Shown: positions 35,351 to 44,403 of the stretch, one piece after another
Numbering within the stretch: the first letter of the stretch is position 1
Layout: every line of letters begins with the position of its first letter
Source of the DNA: an uncultured Flaviramulus sp.
GTDB taxonomy: Bacteria; Bacteroidota; Bacteroidia; Flavobacteriales; Flavobacteriaceae
Assembly: GCA_947495125.1 (NCBI GenBank)
Contig: CANLXL010000001.1
Location: 806,001-870,000 of the forward strand
Direction: 5' to 3'
Length of the DNA stretch: 64,000 nt
Translations under genes and position numbers: made by a program
Notes under the pieces: generated by a model
Seen by the model: the letters and a program-made list of their open reading frames with translations, nothing else
Told to the model about the DNA's origin: nothing
Database searches by the model: none

Positions 35351-36487
35351 CTATTTAGAAATTGAAAATTTATAAATGCATATTGAATAATATTCCTCTT
35401 CTGGATTTAATTTTGTAGAAGGAAAATGCTCATTATTCGGGCTATCTGGAAAATGTTGGGTTTCTAAGCAAAAAGCCGTTCTATGTTTATAGGTTTTTCC
35501 TTCTTTTCCTATGATGCTTCCATCTAAAAAATTACCTCCATAAAACTGAAGACCAGGCTCGTTAGTATAAACTTCCATGGTACGCCCTGAGGTAGGTTCT
35601 ATAACTTTAGCCGCATAGTTATATCCTTCTTGATTTTGATTAAGCACCCAATTGTGGTCATAACCCAAGCCAAATTGTAATTGTTCAAAATCCGAATTTA
35701 CTCGCTTTCCTATAGCAATGAGTTTTTGAAAATCCATTGGTGTATCTTCCACTGTTGCTATTGTTCCTGTAGGAATTAAACCTGCATCGACCGGCGTATA
35801 ATAAGGCGCGTTAATTTGAAGATGATGGTCATTTATTGAACCATTACCTGCTCCTTTAAAATTGAAAAATGAATGGTGAGTAAGGTTAACTACCGTAGGT
35901 TGGTCTGTGGTTGCCCAATACTCAATTTTTAACTCATTCGCATCCGTAAGTTGATACAATACTCTTATTGTAAGATTTCCTGGATAACCTTCCTCCATAT
36001 GCTTTGATAGATAGGTGAGTTCTATGCTTTGATTATCAATTTGTTTGGCATCCCATACCACAGTATCATACCCTTTATTTCCTCCATGTAAATGATTTGT
36101 ATCATTGTTTGTTGCCAGAGTATATTCTTCACCATTTAATGTAAACTTGCCTTTTCCTATCCTGTTACCATATCTGCCTATCAATGCTCCAAAGTATTTT
36201 TCTTTGGCTGTTAAAAATTCATCAATATTGGAATGCCCTAATACAACATCCTCATAATTCCCATCTCTATCTGCTACCCATAATGAAACGACCTTACCAC
36301 CGTAATTCGTGATTTCTGAAACCATTCCAGAACTGTTCTTTAGTGTATAAAGGATCACTTGCTTACCATCTATTACTTTTTCAAAATCACTTTTATTAAG
36401 TAATTTAATGTTTGTTTTTTGTTTTTCTTGCGCCAAATTTATAGTGTTTATCAGCAAAAAACCCAGAATTAATACTCTGTTTTTCAT
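35351..36487 (-). CDS. galM: Aldose 1-epimerase (mutarotase)
   Basis: A 378-aa protein with a signal peptide (MKNRVLILGFLLINTINLAQ), so periplasmic rather than cytosolic. Motifs of the GalM family are present: LIGRYGNRIGKGKF, HLHGGNKGYD, catalytic His in VNLTHHSFFNF, and catalytic Glu in FCLETQHFPDSPN near the C-terminus. It converts the anomers of free aldoses such as galactose or arabinose and fits the sugar-releasing enzymes nearby. It is followed 3 bp later by the MGH1-like glycosidase gene. Confidence 0.9.
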   Translation of the reverse strand: MKNRVLILGFLLINTINLAQEKQKTNIKLLNKSDFEKVIDGKQVILYTLKNSSGMVSEITNYGGKVVSLWVADRDGNYEDVVLGHSNIDEFLTAKEKYFGALIGRYGNRIGKGKFTLNGEEYTLATNNDTNHLHGGNKGYDTVVWDAKQIDNQSIELTYLSKHMEEGYPGNLTIRVLYQLTDANELKIEYWATTDQPTVVNLTHHSFFNFKGAGNGSINDHHLQINAPYYTPVDAGLIPTGTIATVEDTPMDFQKLIAIGKRVNSDFEQLQFGLGYDHNWVLNQNQEGYNYAAKVIEPTSGRTMEVYTNEPGLQFYGGNFLDGSIIGKEGKTYKHRTAFCLETQHFPDSPNNEHFPSTKLNPEEEYYSICIYKFSISK

Positions 36488-37078
36488 TTATTTATTTTAT
36501 TAAAAATTATATTATCAATCTATAATAGTATCATCTCAGTTATAAGAAAAGTACTTATTCTTAAGCATATTTCTCCAATTCGTATAAACTCCATGTAAAC
36601 GAGAAATTATCTTTAATTCAAAGTTCTTTTTATGTAGAAGTCAAAAAATAATAACCTCTTTTGTTCTTCTTATTTTTTCAATCAAAAGCTTTGTTAATTC
36701 CAAATTCATGCTTTAGTTTATGATATGCCGTTTTTCTTCATATAAATCTTTATAAAAAGACATGAATTTTCGCATAAAGACTTTCCTTTTTATATCATTT
36801 TTCCAAACTAATAGGTCAAAACGTCGTAGATTCAGCTTAAAAACAAGTTTCTGAACCAAAATGCATACGCCTGACACAATTTGTTGAATATTAATTTTAG
36901 CTTTAATATTAACTTTCATACAGCTATTTAGGTATCATATATATTGGGGCATAGAAATTCACTTGAGGCAATAACTAGAAACAAAAAGCAAAAAAAATCG
37001 TTTGAATTTGCGTATTCTAAAGAGTAAACAACCTCGATTAAAAATGGAAGCTTTGATTTTCAGATTAGCCCTAAGGAT
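36488..37078. other. ~590-bp region without a supported gene
   Basis: It holds only a 68-aa Lys/Arg/Ile-rich minus-strand frame (36713-36919) that I do not regard as a gene, and short fragments such as AYHKLKHEFGIN in another frame that may be relics. The upstream promoter of galM must be in the left part. Confidence 0.3.
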
Positions 37079-37375
37079 GTTAGACTTCAACAAAAAGTGA
37101 ACTTTTAAAGGGTTAAATCTAAGAGAGAGATTTAATATATTTATTAATCCTTTAAAAGCAGAAAAATGCCAAAAAAGCAGAATGCCAGTTCATTAATTAA
37201 TGAACTAAAGCGAAAGACGAGAAGTAAGTTTTCCGCAGAAGAGAAAATCAGAATTATTATTGATGGGATACGTGGAGAGGCCTCCGTTGCAGAGCTGTGC
37301 CGTAAATAAGGAATAGCACAAACCTTATACTACAAATGGAGTAGAGACTTTATGGAAGCAGGAAAGAATAAGCTT
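37079..37375 (+). mobile_element. Truncated IS3-family element with broken orfA
   Basis: orfA starts at 37166 (MPKKQNASSLINEL) and shows the HTH transposase pattern KFSAEEKIRIIIDGIRGEAS ... LYYKWSRDFMEAG. A TAA at 37307-37309 interrupts it where a Glu codon (GAA) is usual, after LCRK and before GIAQ. The frame continues to about 37370 and then runs into an unrelated glycosidase fragment, so orfB and the right end are missing. A TGTTAGACTTCAAC stretch at 37079 could be the left terminal repeat. The element is inactive. Confidence 0.75.
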
Positions 37376-37379
37376 TATC

Positions 37380-37839
37380 TCTCATAGCTCTACCTCCCCA
37401 ACGGTCATGGTTTTTAGAAGCACCTGTTATATGTGCAACGTACAAATAACCGTCTTCTTTTTGGGCAGCAGCAATAATATCTATAATACCATCCATACGA
37501 TTTTCGATCTTAGAGTTAGGGTTTTCCATTAAAATTAGGGCTACACCCTCCATTACTTTGAATAAGCCTGAATATTGGTATCTATGAGCCTTAGATAAAT
37601 CATCTTCAATACCAGCTAAAAAATTTCCTGCCTGTTCTAAAGCTTCTTCGCGCTTTAATAGTTTTATCTAAAGCAAAGAGCACTAATGTTTCTGTTTGTG
37701 TTTTTAATCTGGGCTTCCAAAAATTATCATCTAAACTTACCTCATTAAAAGGAATTGGAATCAACCGAGATTGATTTTCATTTAAAGTATTTTCTTCTGA
37801 AGTTTTACACCCAACAAAAAATAAAATCATTAAAATCAA
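37380..37839 (-). pseudogene. GH127/DUF1680 pseudogene, N-terminal fragment
   Basis: It starts as a lipoprotein (LFFVGCKTSEE) and continues VSLDDNFWKPRLKTQTE, similar to VNIQDNFWQPRMQTNRD of the intact GH127 protein encoded at 44404. A one-base frameshift near 37655 moves the reading to REEALEQAGNFLAGIEDDLS and then AAAQKEDGYLYVAHITG. After about 150 residues it ends abruptly at the IS fragment, so the catalytic part is lost. Confidence 0.8.
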
Positions 37840-37938
37840 TAATGATAAAAGGACTGTCTTTGCATGTTTATATATGTCTTATTTTTTATGTATTTATATT
37901 GTTTTAAATTTGATTATAAAGCTTTCATTCTTTAAACT

Positions 37939-40167
37939 TTAAGACGTTTTCTTATGAAATTTCCCATCTATAAATACAGTTAAAACAAATATTATTATAG
38001 CCACATAACCAAAGATTTTAAACCCTAATAATAAAGGAATTGAAGCTGCTAAAAGTGAGCCTACACCTGCTCCAATAGCATCAAAAGCAAAAACGCCTAA
38101 TGGGTTTTTTGAAGCTTTTTCAAATAACGTCGGGAAAAACATTCCTGAAACTACTGCTGTTGGTATAATTAAGATTAATTGGAATTCTTGAGGGAGCCAT
38201 TGCGAAAATGCTATAGAGATAATAAAAGTAATTATAGAAAGTACAATTAGTGGTTTTTGTGTTTTATGAGTTGAAATCATACTTCCTATTCCTGATAATA
38301 TCAGGAAACTAACTGCTCCTATCATAAGGGCATCAGAATATACAAATGTAGTTTGAAATAACATGAGTACCAGATGATGTTCTACAACAAGGAAATTTGC
38401 ACCCAGTAAAAATGACAATAAAGCCACTGAGCTATAGGTTTTATTAGGTATTTTAGGGTTTCCTTTTTTGCGTAAACCAAACCAAGTTAAAATACCAACA
38501 AGAAATAATATTATCGCACCAAAGCCATATAACTGAATGACTTGAGTTGTTGAAAATATGTGTCTTAAATTTCCTCCTAAAAAAGGACGGTCGTCTGTTA
38601 CAGGTCTAAATAATTTATCCTCGCTAACATTATATGCCAAAGGTTTAATATTTTGCGGAATATTATTAGGCGATACCGTTGCTCTACCTTTTGAAGGTAA
38701 AAGTTGAGTTAAAAGTTCTGATACTTTTTTAACTGTTGGTAATGGAAGGCTTAAGTCTTTTCTAGCAAGAATTAGAAATTCTCCTTGATTTTTGTAAGCT
38801 CTAACATTCATCTCTAGTGAGCGCAAAGTACGCACGTATTGATCTGTTAGCAATCCTTTTTCGTCTAAACCTAAAGGATACCAAATGGCAAAATACCCGT
38901 TTTTAGAAAGTTTACTTCTAATCGTTTTATAAGCTTCAATAGTTCTTATAAGATTTCCTGGTTCTAACATCATTTGTGGATAACCACCAACACTGGGTAA
39001 AAATATTAAATCGAACTCTTTATCAACCGAATTTAAAAATTGTCTTCCTTCAGAGCGTATTAAGTGTACGCCCTCCACATCATATACATTTTGAAATTCA
39101 TCTCGCAAATGTTCTTTATTGCGTACGGCATTAACCACTGCTGGTTCAATTTCCACAGCGGTTATATCTGTATGCCCAATAACGCTAGCATATCTTACTT
39201 GGCGGCCACCACCACTACCTATAATAGCAATACAGGATTCTTTTTCAACTAATTTAATAGGAATTGCTCCCATAGAAGGTCCATAAAACCCATAACGTGA
39301 ATGAAATTCCCATTGAAAAAAATCATTATAAAAACCAAAATAACTTGTTCCATTTGGGGATGCCATTATTTCGGTTAAACTATAGCGACCCCATTCTTGA
39401 AATGCCATTTCAAAGCCTTTTTGTTCAAATTGCTGCGTTGAAAGTGGTGCTACGCCTTTATATAGTTTTAAAAAACTCTTCTCTAAGTTTGGAGTGAAAA
39501 AACAGGCTATAATAATAACAATCTGTAAAATGGCCATTAATCGCTTTTTTCCTTGCGTAATTAATAATCCTGAAATGCCCATTATTAGCAAAACAAAGAG
39601 TAGCGATTTGGTTATTCCTAAAAAAGGAACAGCCCAATAAGCAATAAGATAAGAAGCGGCTGCACCAAATAAATAAATAGCATATACACCACTCATTTTT
39701 GCCGAAAATCGTTGTCTTCCTATCTGATAACCTATATACTCGGAAAGCCCATACGCTATAAAAAAAGGGATGAAAAGCACCGTAAAAATTGCTATATTGA
39801 TTAAAAGTTGAGATACCTCTACATCAAACAAATGAATACGTAAATAATCAAAATTATGAGTAAAAAGTGACGCTATTATAGATATTACCAATGCGCCTTG
39901 AAGTATCCAAAGTGTTTTTATAAACGATTTTATATTAATGGAGAAAAAAGTGGCTCCAAACAAAGCACCAACGGGAAAGCCAATGAATAATAGATCAAAA
40001 AATAGCGATGGCATTATAAAAAAGCTGAGCAACCTAAAAATAATCAACGTAAACAAAACGGTTGCAAAAGACAACAGAAAGAGCACAATTGCAAGATTCC
40101 TGGAACTAATTAATAATTTATCAACTAGTTGAATATCGAGTTTATTTATGTTTTTATTTTCTTGCAA
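37939..40167 (-). CDS. Polytopic membrane protein with spermidine-synthase-like domain
   Basis: A 742-aa protein. Residues about 18-230 carry six to seven membrane helices. A Rossmann methyltransferase-fold domain follows at about 300-470, with the motifs IAIIGSGGGRQVRYAS, TAVEIEPAVVNAV and DLIFLPSVGGYP, as in spermidine synthases. A second membrane block spans about 545-735. The GGGRQ and EIEP segments would bind a nucleoside cofactor such as dcSAM or SAM. Polyamine synthesis is not proven for membrane-fused forms. It is the last gene of the PUL 2 train, 124 bp after the GH2 gene, and may be independent of glycan use. Confidence 0.7.
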   Translation of the reverse strand: MQENKNINKLDIQLVDKLLISSRNLAIVLFLLSFATVLFTLIIFRLLSFFIMPSLFFDLLFIGFPVGALFGATFFSINIKSFIKTLWILQGALVISIIASLFTHNFDYLRIHLFDVEVSQLLINIAIFTVLFIPFFIAYGLSEYIGYQIGRQRFSAKMSGVYAIYLFGAAASYLIAYWAVPFLGITKSLLFVLLIMGISGLLITQGKKRLMAILQIVIIIACFFTPNLEKSFLKLYKGVAPLSTQQFEQKGFEMAFQEWGRYSLTEIMASPNGTSYFGFYNDFFQWEFHSRYGFYGPSMGAIPIKLVEKESCIAIIGSGGGRQVRYASVIGHTDITAVEIEPAVVNAVRNKEHLRDEFQNVYDVEGVHLIRSEGRQFLNSVDKEFDLIFLPSVGGYPQMMLEPGNLIRTIEAYKTIRSKLSKNGYFAIWYPLGLDEKGLLTDQYVRTLRSLEMNVRAYKNQGEFLILARKDLSLPLPTVKKVSELLTQLLPSKGRATVSPNNIPQNIKPLAYNVSEDKLFRPVTDDRPFLGGNLRHIFSTTQVIQLYGFGAIILFLVGILTWFGLRKKGNPKIPNKTYSSVALLSFLLGANFLVVEHHLVLMLFQTTFVYSDALMIGAVSFLILSGIGSMISTHKTQKPLIVLSIITFIISIAFSQWLPQEFQLILIIPTAVVSGMFFPTLFEKASKNPLGVFAFDAIGAGVGSLLAASIPLLLGFKIFGYVAIIIFVLTVFIDGKFHKKTS

Positions 40168-40291
40168 AGTTTATATTTTTTAGCATTTTGTTTAAAATTT
40201 CATGTTCGCTTCCTTCAATTATCATTGGTGGACTAAGAAATGAGTCCTAATTAAAGATTTTTAGATATATATGCTTATTTTAAATTTTTTG

Positions 40292-42175
40292 TTATTGATT
40301 CTTTAAATTTATTTTATACAATTTTGTATTTATCTTATTCATTTTTTTAACATCCATTTTTATAACGGCTCGATCGTATGTCATCAAACCATTTACTTCA
40401 GTTTCTATATCTGTTGTTTGTGTATAAATTGCTGCAGCAAGCCCCTTTTTTATTAATTCAGACATTTTGTCCATCAATGCTTTATAGTTATCTAAAAGAC
40501 TCTGTTGGTTGGCTATTTTTTTGTAGCCTCTATTTCCATCTTCCTTCCATAGATGCCCGTCAATGGATAGCCCTAGTCCTCCAAATTCACCTAAAACCAT
40601 GGCTTTATTTTCAAAAACTCTGGGTGCATGATTAGCTCTTTGTGGTATACCTGGGCCAGGATAAATGTGTGTATCTATCATGTGACCGACTGGAAAAGGG
40701 TTCCCACCACTAAATCCATTTACTAATCTGGAAGGATCCTTTTTGATAGTCCAGTTGATTGTTCTCACAGTATTAAATTGTCCCCATCCTTCATTAAATG
40801 GTACCCAAACTACTATAGACGGGTTATTATGATTGGCTTCCATAATGGTTTTCCATTCTTTATAGAATTGCCTTGCAGATTGCGGATTTCGTTCACCTTC
40901 TCTTTCATCGTAACCTGATGGTTTTTTCCAGGGGCCATAGCCATTACCATTAGGCATGTCTTGCCAAACCATTATACCCAGTTTATCACAATGGTAATAC
41001 CATCGTGCAGGTTCTACTTTTAAGTGTTTGCGTATGGTATTAAAGCCTAATCTTTTGGTGATTTCTATGTCGTATTTAAGTGCTTCATCAGTAGGTGCTG
41101 TATAAATACCATCGGGCCACATACCTTGATCTAATGTGCCATATTGAAAAAGCACTTTGTTGTTTAATAGAAGACGTTGATAACCATTTTGGTCTTCTTC
41201 CATAGATATTTTTCGCATCCCAAAATAACTATCTACTTTATCAATTGTTTTTCCTCCTCTAGTTAGAGAGATTTTAAGATCATATAAAAAAGGTGTATCA
41301 GGAGACCAAAGTTTTGGCTTTTTTATAGGTAGCGTTAAGGTTTCTCCGAAGCTTCCTTTTACACTGACTACTTTTTGTTTGCCATCAAATGCAGTGATGG
41401 TTAAGTAATCTTCTCCAGACAAATGTTTGTGTCCCTGTACTTCTATTGATAGTTGTTCATTGTCAATATCTGGAGTCATCCGAATGGATTCTATCCCATA
41501 ATCTGATACGGGTTCTAACCAAACTGTTTGCCATATTCCTGAAGCTGGTGTATAGAAATAAAAGAGCCTATTGGGATCCAGTTTTTGTTTTCCTACGGAT
41601 TGAAAACCATCGTCTGATGGGTCCCATACCGCAACAATAATTTCCTGTTTTCCAGATTCATGTAAGGCTGTAGTTATATCAAACGAAAAAGGATCATAGC
41701 CTCCTTGATGGTTTCCTACTTTTTGCCCGTTCACAAATACTTCGGTTTCCCAATCTACGGCACCAAAATTAAGCACTACTCTTTTGTTTTCCCATGTTGA
41801 TGGAATTTCAAAATGTCGACGGTACCAGATACGCTGTTTTGAAGTCACTTTCTTTCCCGCTTTTGATAGTGGTGATTCAATAGGAAAAGGAACGGTTATC
41901 TTTCCTTCATAAGAAACAGGAGACTCATCGAGCCAATCTTGTATCTTATAATCCCATTGACCATTTAGATTTTGCCATTCTACCCGCTTCATCTGGGGTC
42001 TTGGATATTCAGATAATGGGTGTTCAAAATTGACCTTATCGCTCCATTTGGATTTAAGTTCTCCTCCTGTTACACTTTTTTGCGCATAAAGCGTTCCTAT
42101 GATGAACAAAAAAATGATTGTAATGCTATGATTATGTTTCTGCACTGTATCTGTTTTATTCTTTAATAAAAGCAT
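40292..42175 (-). CDS. Glycoside hydrolase family 2 enzyme
   Basis: A 627-aa secreted enzyme with an N-terminal hydrophobic segment (about 19-32: IIFLFIIGTLYAQ). A jelly-roll sugar-binding domain is at about 50-215 (WYRRHFEIPSTWENKRVVLN), an Ig-like domain at about 220-325 and a TIM barrel at about 340-620. The acid/base Glu is in VPFNEGWGQF at about 460 and the nucleophile Glu in MVLGEFGGLG at about 524. It would release beta-linked galactose, glucuronate or a related sugar; the specificity cannot be read here. The preceding gene (42180-44333) ends 4 bp before it. In-frame ATGs are scarce near the signal, so the start is uncertain by about ten codons. Confidence 0.85.
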   Translation of the reverse strand: MLLLKNKTDTVQKHNHSITIIFLFIIGTLYAQKSVTGGELKSKWSDKVNFEHPLSEYPRPQMKRVEWQNLNGQWDYKIQDWLDESPVSYEGKITVPFPIESPLSKAGKKVTSKQRIWYRRHFEIPSTWENKRVVLNFGAVDWETEVFVNGQKVGNHQGGYDPFSFDITTALHESGKQEIIVAVWDPSDDGFQSVGKQKLDPNRLFYFYTPASGIWQTVWLEPVSDYGIESIRMTPDIDNEQLSIEVQGHKHLSGEDYLTITAFDGKQKVVSVKGSFGETLTLPIKKPKLWSPDTPFLYDLKISLTRGGKTIDKVDSYFGMRKISMEEDQNGYQRLLLNNKVLFQYGTLDQGMWPDGIYTAPTDEALKYDIEITKRLGFNTIRKHLKVEPARWYYHCDKLGIMVWQDMPNGNGYGPWKKPSGYDEREGERNPQSARQFYKEWKTIMEANHNNPSIVVWVPFNEGWGQFNTVRTINWTIKKDPSRLVNGFSGGNPFPVGHMIDTHIYPGPGIPQRANHAPRVFENKAMVLGEFGGLGLSIDGHLWKEDGNRGYKKIANQQSLLDNYKALMDKMSELIKKGLAAAIYTQTTDIETEVNGLMTYDRAVIKMDVKKMNKINTKLYKINLKNQ

Positions 42176-42179
42176 CTAT

Positions 42180-44333
42180 CTAATGCTGGTCGAATACTGG
42201 AAATTCTGTAATTCGAAGCGTTGTAGTACCATAAGGCACTAAAATAATGTCTTCAAACTTGGCTTGCGCTTTTCTATCTCCGCTTGTACCCCACCAAGCA
42301 GGAAAGGTCGGAATGCCATTTTGTAATGTCCATTCGGGAAAATCTACTCCACGAGTTTTAATCTGAATAGGAGCGTTTTCCAAATTCCATGGATACGAGC
42401 CATCCCAATCCAACTCCTCAACGGCAAAGGCCTTTTCTGCATTATTTAAATCGTCAGCGTGCAAAGCATAGTTCCATTTATCTTTAGCAAATACTTCATA
42501 AAAGGTTTTATAACCATCCCCTCTATTTTTTGCTGTTGTTTCAGCATTTATTTTTAATGCATATACTAATGGTCCTCTTTCTACGCTCTTAGCAAAATCA
42601 AACCATTGGCTAATTTTAATTTCCATGGACATTTGAATGCTCACTTGGTCATTATTGTTCCATGTTCTATCAATAATTGCAACCTGATTAGTGATAGTTC
42701 CTTCCCATACTTTTTCGTTCACACTAATTTTTGCTCCTTTCGCCCATCCTGGGATACGCAAATGGAAAGGAAACTTACCCGTTTTATCAACACTAATAGA
42801 GAAGTTTACTGTTTCTCTAAAAGGAAACCCTGTAGTTTCTGTAATTGTAGCTGTTATATCGTCTCCGACTTTAAGGGTAACTTCACTAGGGGCATATAAT
42901 AATGCTGCAACCCCTCCATCTGCTGTGGCATACCATAGGTTTTGCACATATTTAGGCCAGCTTTGGTGCATATTTGTAGTACAACACGGGTATCCCGTTA
43001 GTAACCCAAACACAAAGTCAGTCCCTCCATGTCCTGAAGTTTGATATGCCGTTTGTAATCTATCTGAGATTTCTATTTGATTGGCTGCTTGAAAGTATTG
43101 TCTGGTTGTAAAATCGTCAGATGCTTGTGTAGGTAAAGCATTATAGGTTATTTTTTCTAACAAATCTGCATATTCCATATCTCCTGTAATGGTAAGCATG
43201 GATTCTAAAGAAAACATAGACTCTGATATAGAGCAAAATTCTACTCCTTTTGTTGGGTCTTGTCCGTGCAAACCTTCATCTCCACCAAACATACCTTGTG
43301 GCTGTCCGTGAAAAAATTTAATATCTTCTAAGGCTTGTTTGGTTGCTTTTATATGCTTTTCATCCTGATTTTGCTGATAATAAATGATGGGTTCTTTAAG
43401 CCCTTGTGCAAAATTAACACAATGGAAGCTTCCTAATTTGGAAATATGTGTATCTTTTAATTCTTCAGGATTGTATGGATATTTATTTGTTCTTAAACTT
43501 TCCCATGGTGATTCTATTTTCTTTCTTGTAATATCATTTAAAAACGCTTCAGTCCAAGGAAAGGTTTGTTCTGCAATTATTTCACTTAATTCTAAAAGGA
43601 ATTTATCTCCAGTTATATTATAAAGCCAATATACTACTTGTAAATTGTCTCCTCCTCTACGGTTTCCCCAAATGGTTATAAAATCAAGTGGTCTTTCTGG
43701 CAATTCTTTCAATTGAAACTTGAAATAATTAGTAAGTACAGTAATCACGCGCTCATCGCCTGTGGCATTATAATGCTGTTGTAATATTTTTAACATGACC
43801 ATTTTTGGCCACCAGTCTTTGCGTTGTCCTCTTTGAACTCCATGTTCATATTTTGGCTCCACTTCAAAAGGGATAGGTCCTAAGTAGCCATCTTCTTGTT
43901 GGTTATTTAATGTCCATTCTATCCATGGTTGCACTTTGGATTTTAGAGCTTCATTATCAAGAATATAGGCAAGTGGTAATAAACCGTCTATCCAGTATGG
44001 TCCTCGTTCCCAACCATCGCCATCGCCACCAAGCCAACCGTTACGGTCGCCAACTACTTCTGGGTATAATTCATCCAAATGCCCCGTCAAACCCGTTTTC
44101 ATACTTTCTAATTGCGTCAATAACCATCCTCGAGGCTTAATAGTTCCTAAAGGTAATTCCAAATAGGGTTTGGTTTTTAATGGTGAACGATTTTGGAGGT
44201 AATTGGCTTCTTTATTTGTTGAAATATCAGAAGATGATGACGTCTTTAAATCCTCATTACAGCCAATAAATACTGTTATAACTGAAATTAAAATAAGTTT
44301 TGAAACCTTTTTTTTAATGTTTAATAAATGCAT
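42180..44333 (-). CDS. GH127-like (DUF1680) beta-L-arabinofuranosidase-type lipoprotein
   Basis: A 717-aa lipoprotein (lipobox ITVFIGCNEDLK). It has the DUF1680 (alpha/alpha)6 fold with segments LGTIKPRGWLLTQLESMKTG, GDGWERGPYWIDGLLPLAYI and NNQQEDGYLGPI. The Cys pair in GYPCCTTNMHQSWPK at about 445 matches the catalytic/zinc Cys region of GH127. C-terminal beta-sandwich domains follow (FPFHLRIPGWAKGAKISV). It is divergent from the classical GH127 protein encoded next to it and may have a different linkage specificity, as in related families GH146 or GH121. It is encoded 70 bp after the GH127 gene and 4 bp before GH2. Confidence 0.78.
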   Translation of the reverse strand: MHLLNIKKKVSKLILISVITVFIGCNEDLKTSSSSDISTNKEANYLQNRSPLKTKPYLELPLGTIKPRGWLLTQLESMKTGLTGHLDELYPEVVGDRNGWLGGDGDGWERGPYWIDGLLPLAYILDNEALKSKVQPWIEWTLNNQQEDGYLGPIPFEVEPKYEHGVQRGQRKDWWPKMVMLKILQQHYNATGDERVITVLTNYFKFQLKELPERPLDFITIWGNRRGGDNLQVVYWLYNITGDKFLLELSEIIAEQTFPWTEAFLNDITRKKIESPWESLRTNKYPYNPEELKDTHISKLGSFHCVNFAQGLKEPIIYYQQNQDEKHIKATKQALEDIKFFHGQPQGMFGGDEGLHGQDPTKGVEFCSISESMFSLESMLTITGDMEYADLLEKITYNALPTQASDDFTTRQYFQAANQIEISDRLQTAYQTSGHGGTDFVFGLLTGYPCCTTNMHQSWPKYVQNLWYATADGGVAALLYAPSEVTLKVGDDITATITETTGFPFRETVNFSISVDKTGKFPFHLRIPGWAKGAKISVNEKVWEGTITNQVAIIDRTWNNNDQVSIQMSMEIKISQWFDFAKSVERGPLVYALKINAETTAKNRGDGYKTFYEVFAKDKWNYALHADDLNNAEKAFAVEELDWDGSYPWNLENAPIQIKTRGVDFPEWTLQNGIPTFPAWWGTSGDRKAQAKFEDIILVPYGTTTLRITEFPVFDQH

Positions 44334-44403
44334 TGCTTATATATTAGCTTTTTAATAACTTCTTAAATTATTTTATAAAATGTATGTCTAAATTGTTTTG
44401 ACA

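Noticed and set aside
36713-36919. 68-aa minus-strand ORF upstream of the IS fragment
   Set aside because: Biased Lys/Ile/Arg composition typical of random AT-rich frames. No domain, no neighbour relation.
42606-43044. Plus-strand ORFs of 97 and 117 aa inside the DUF1680 gene
   Set aside because: They lie entirely antisense to a well-supported gene and show no independent features.
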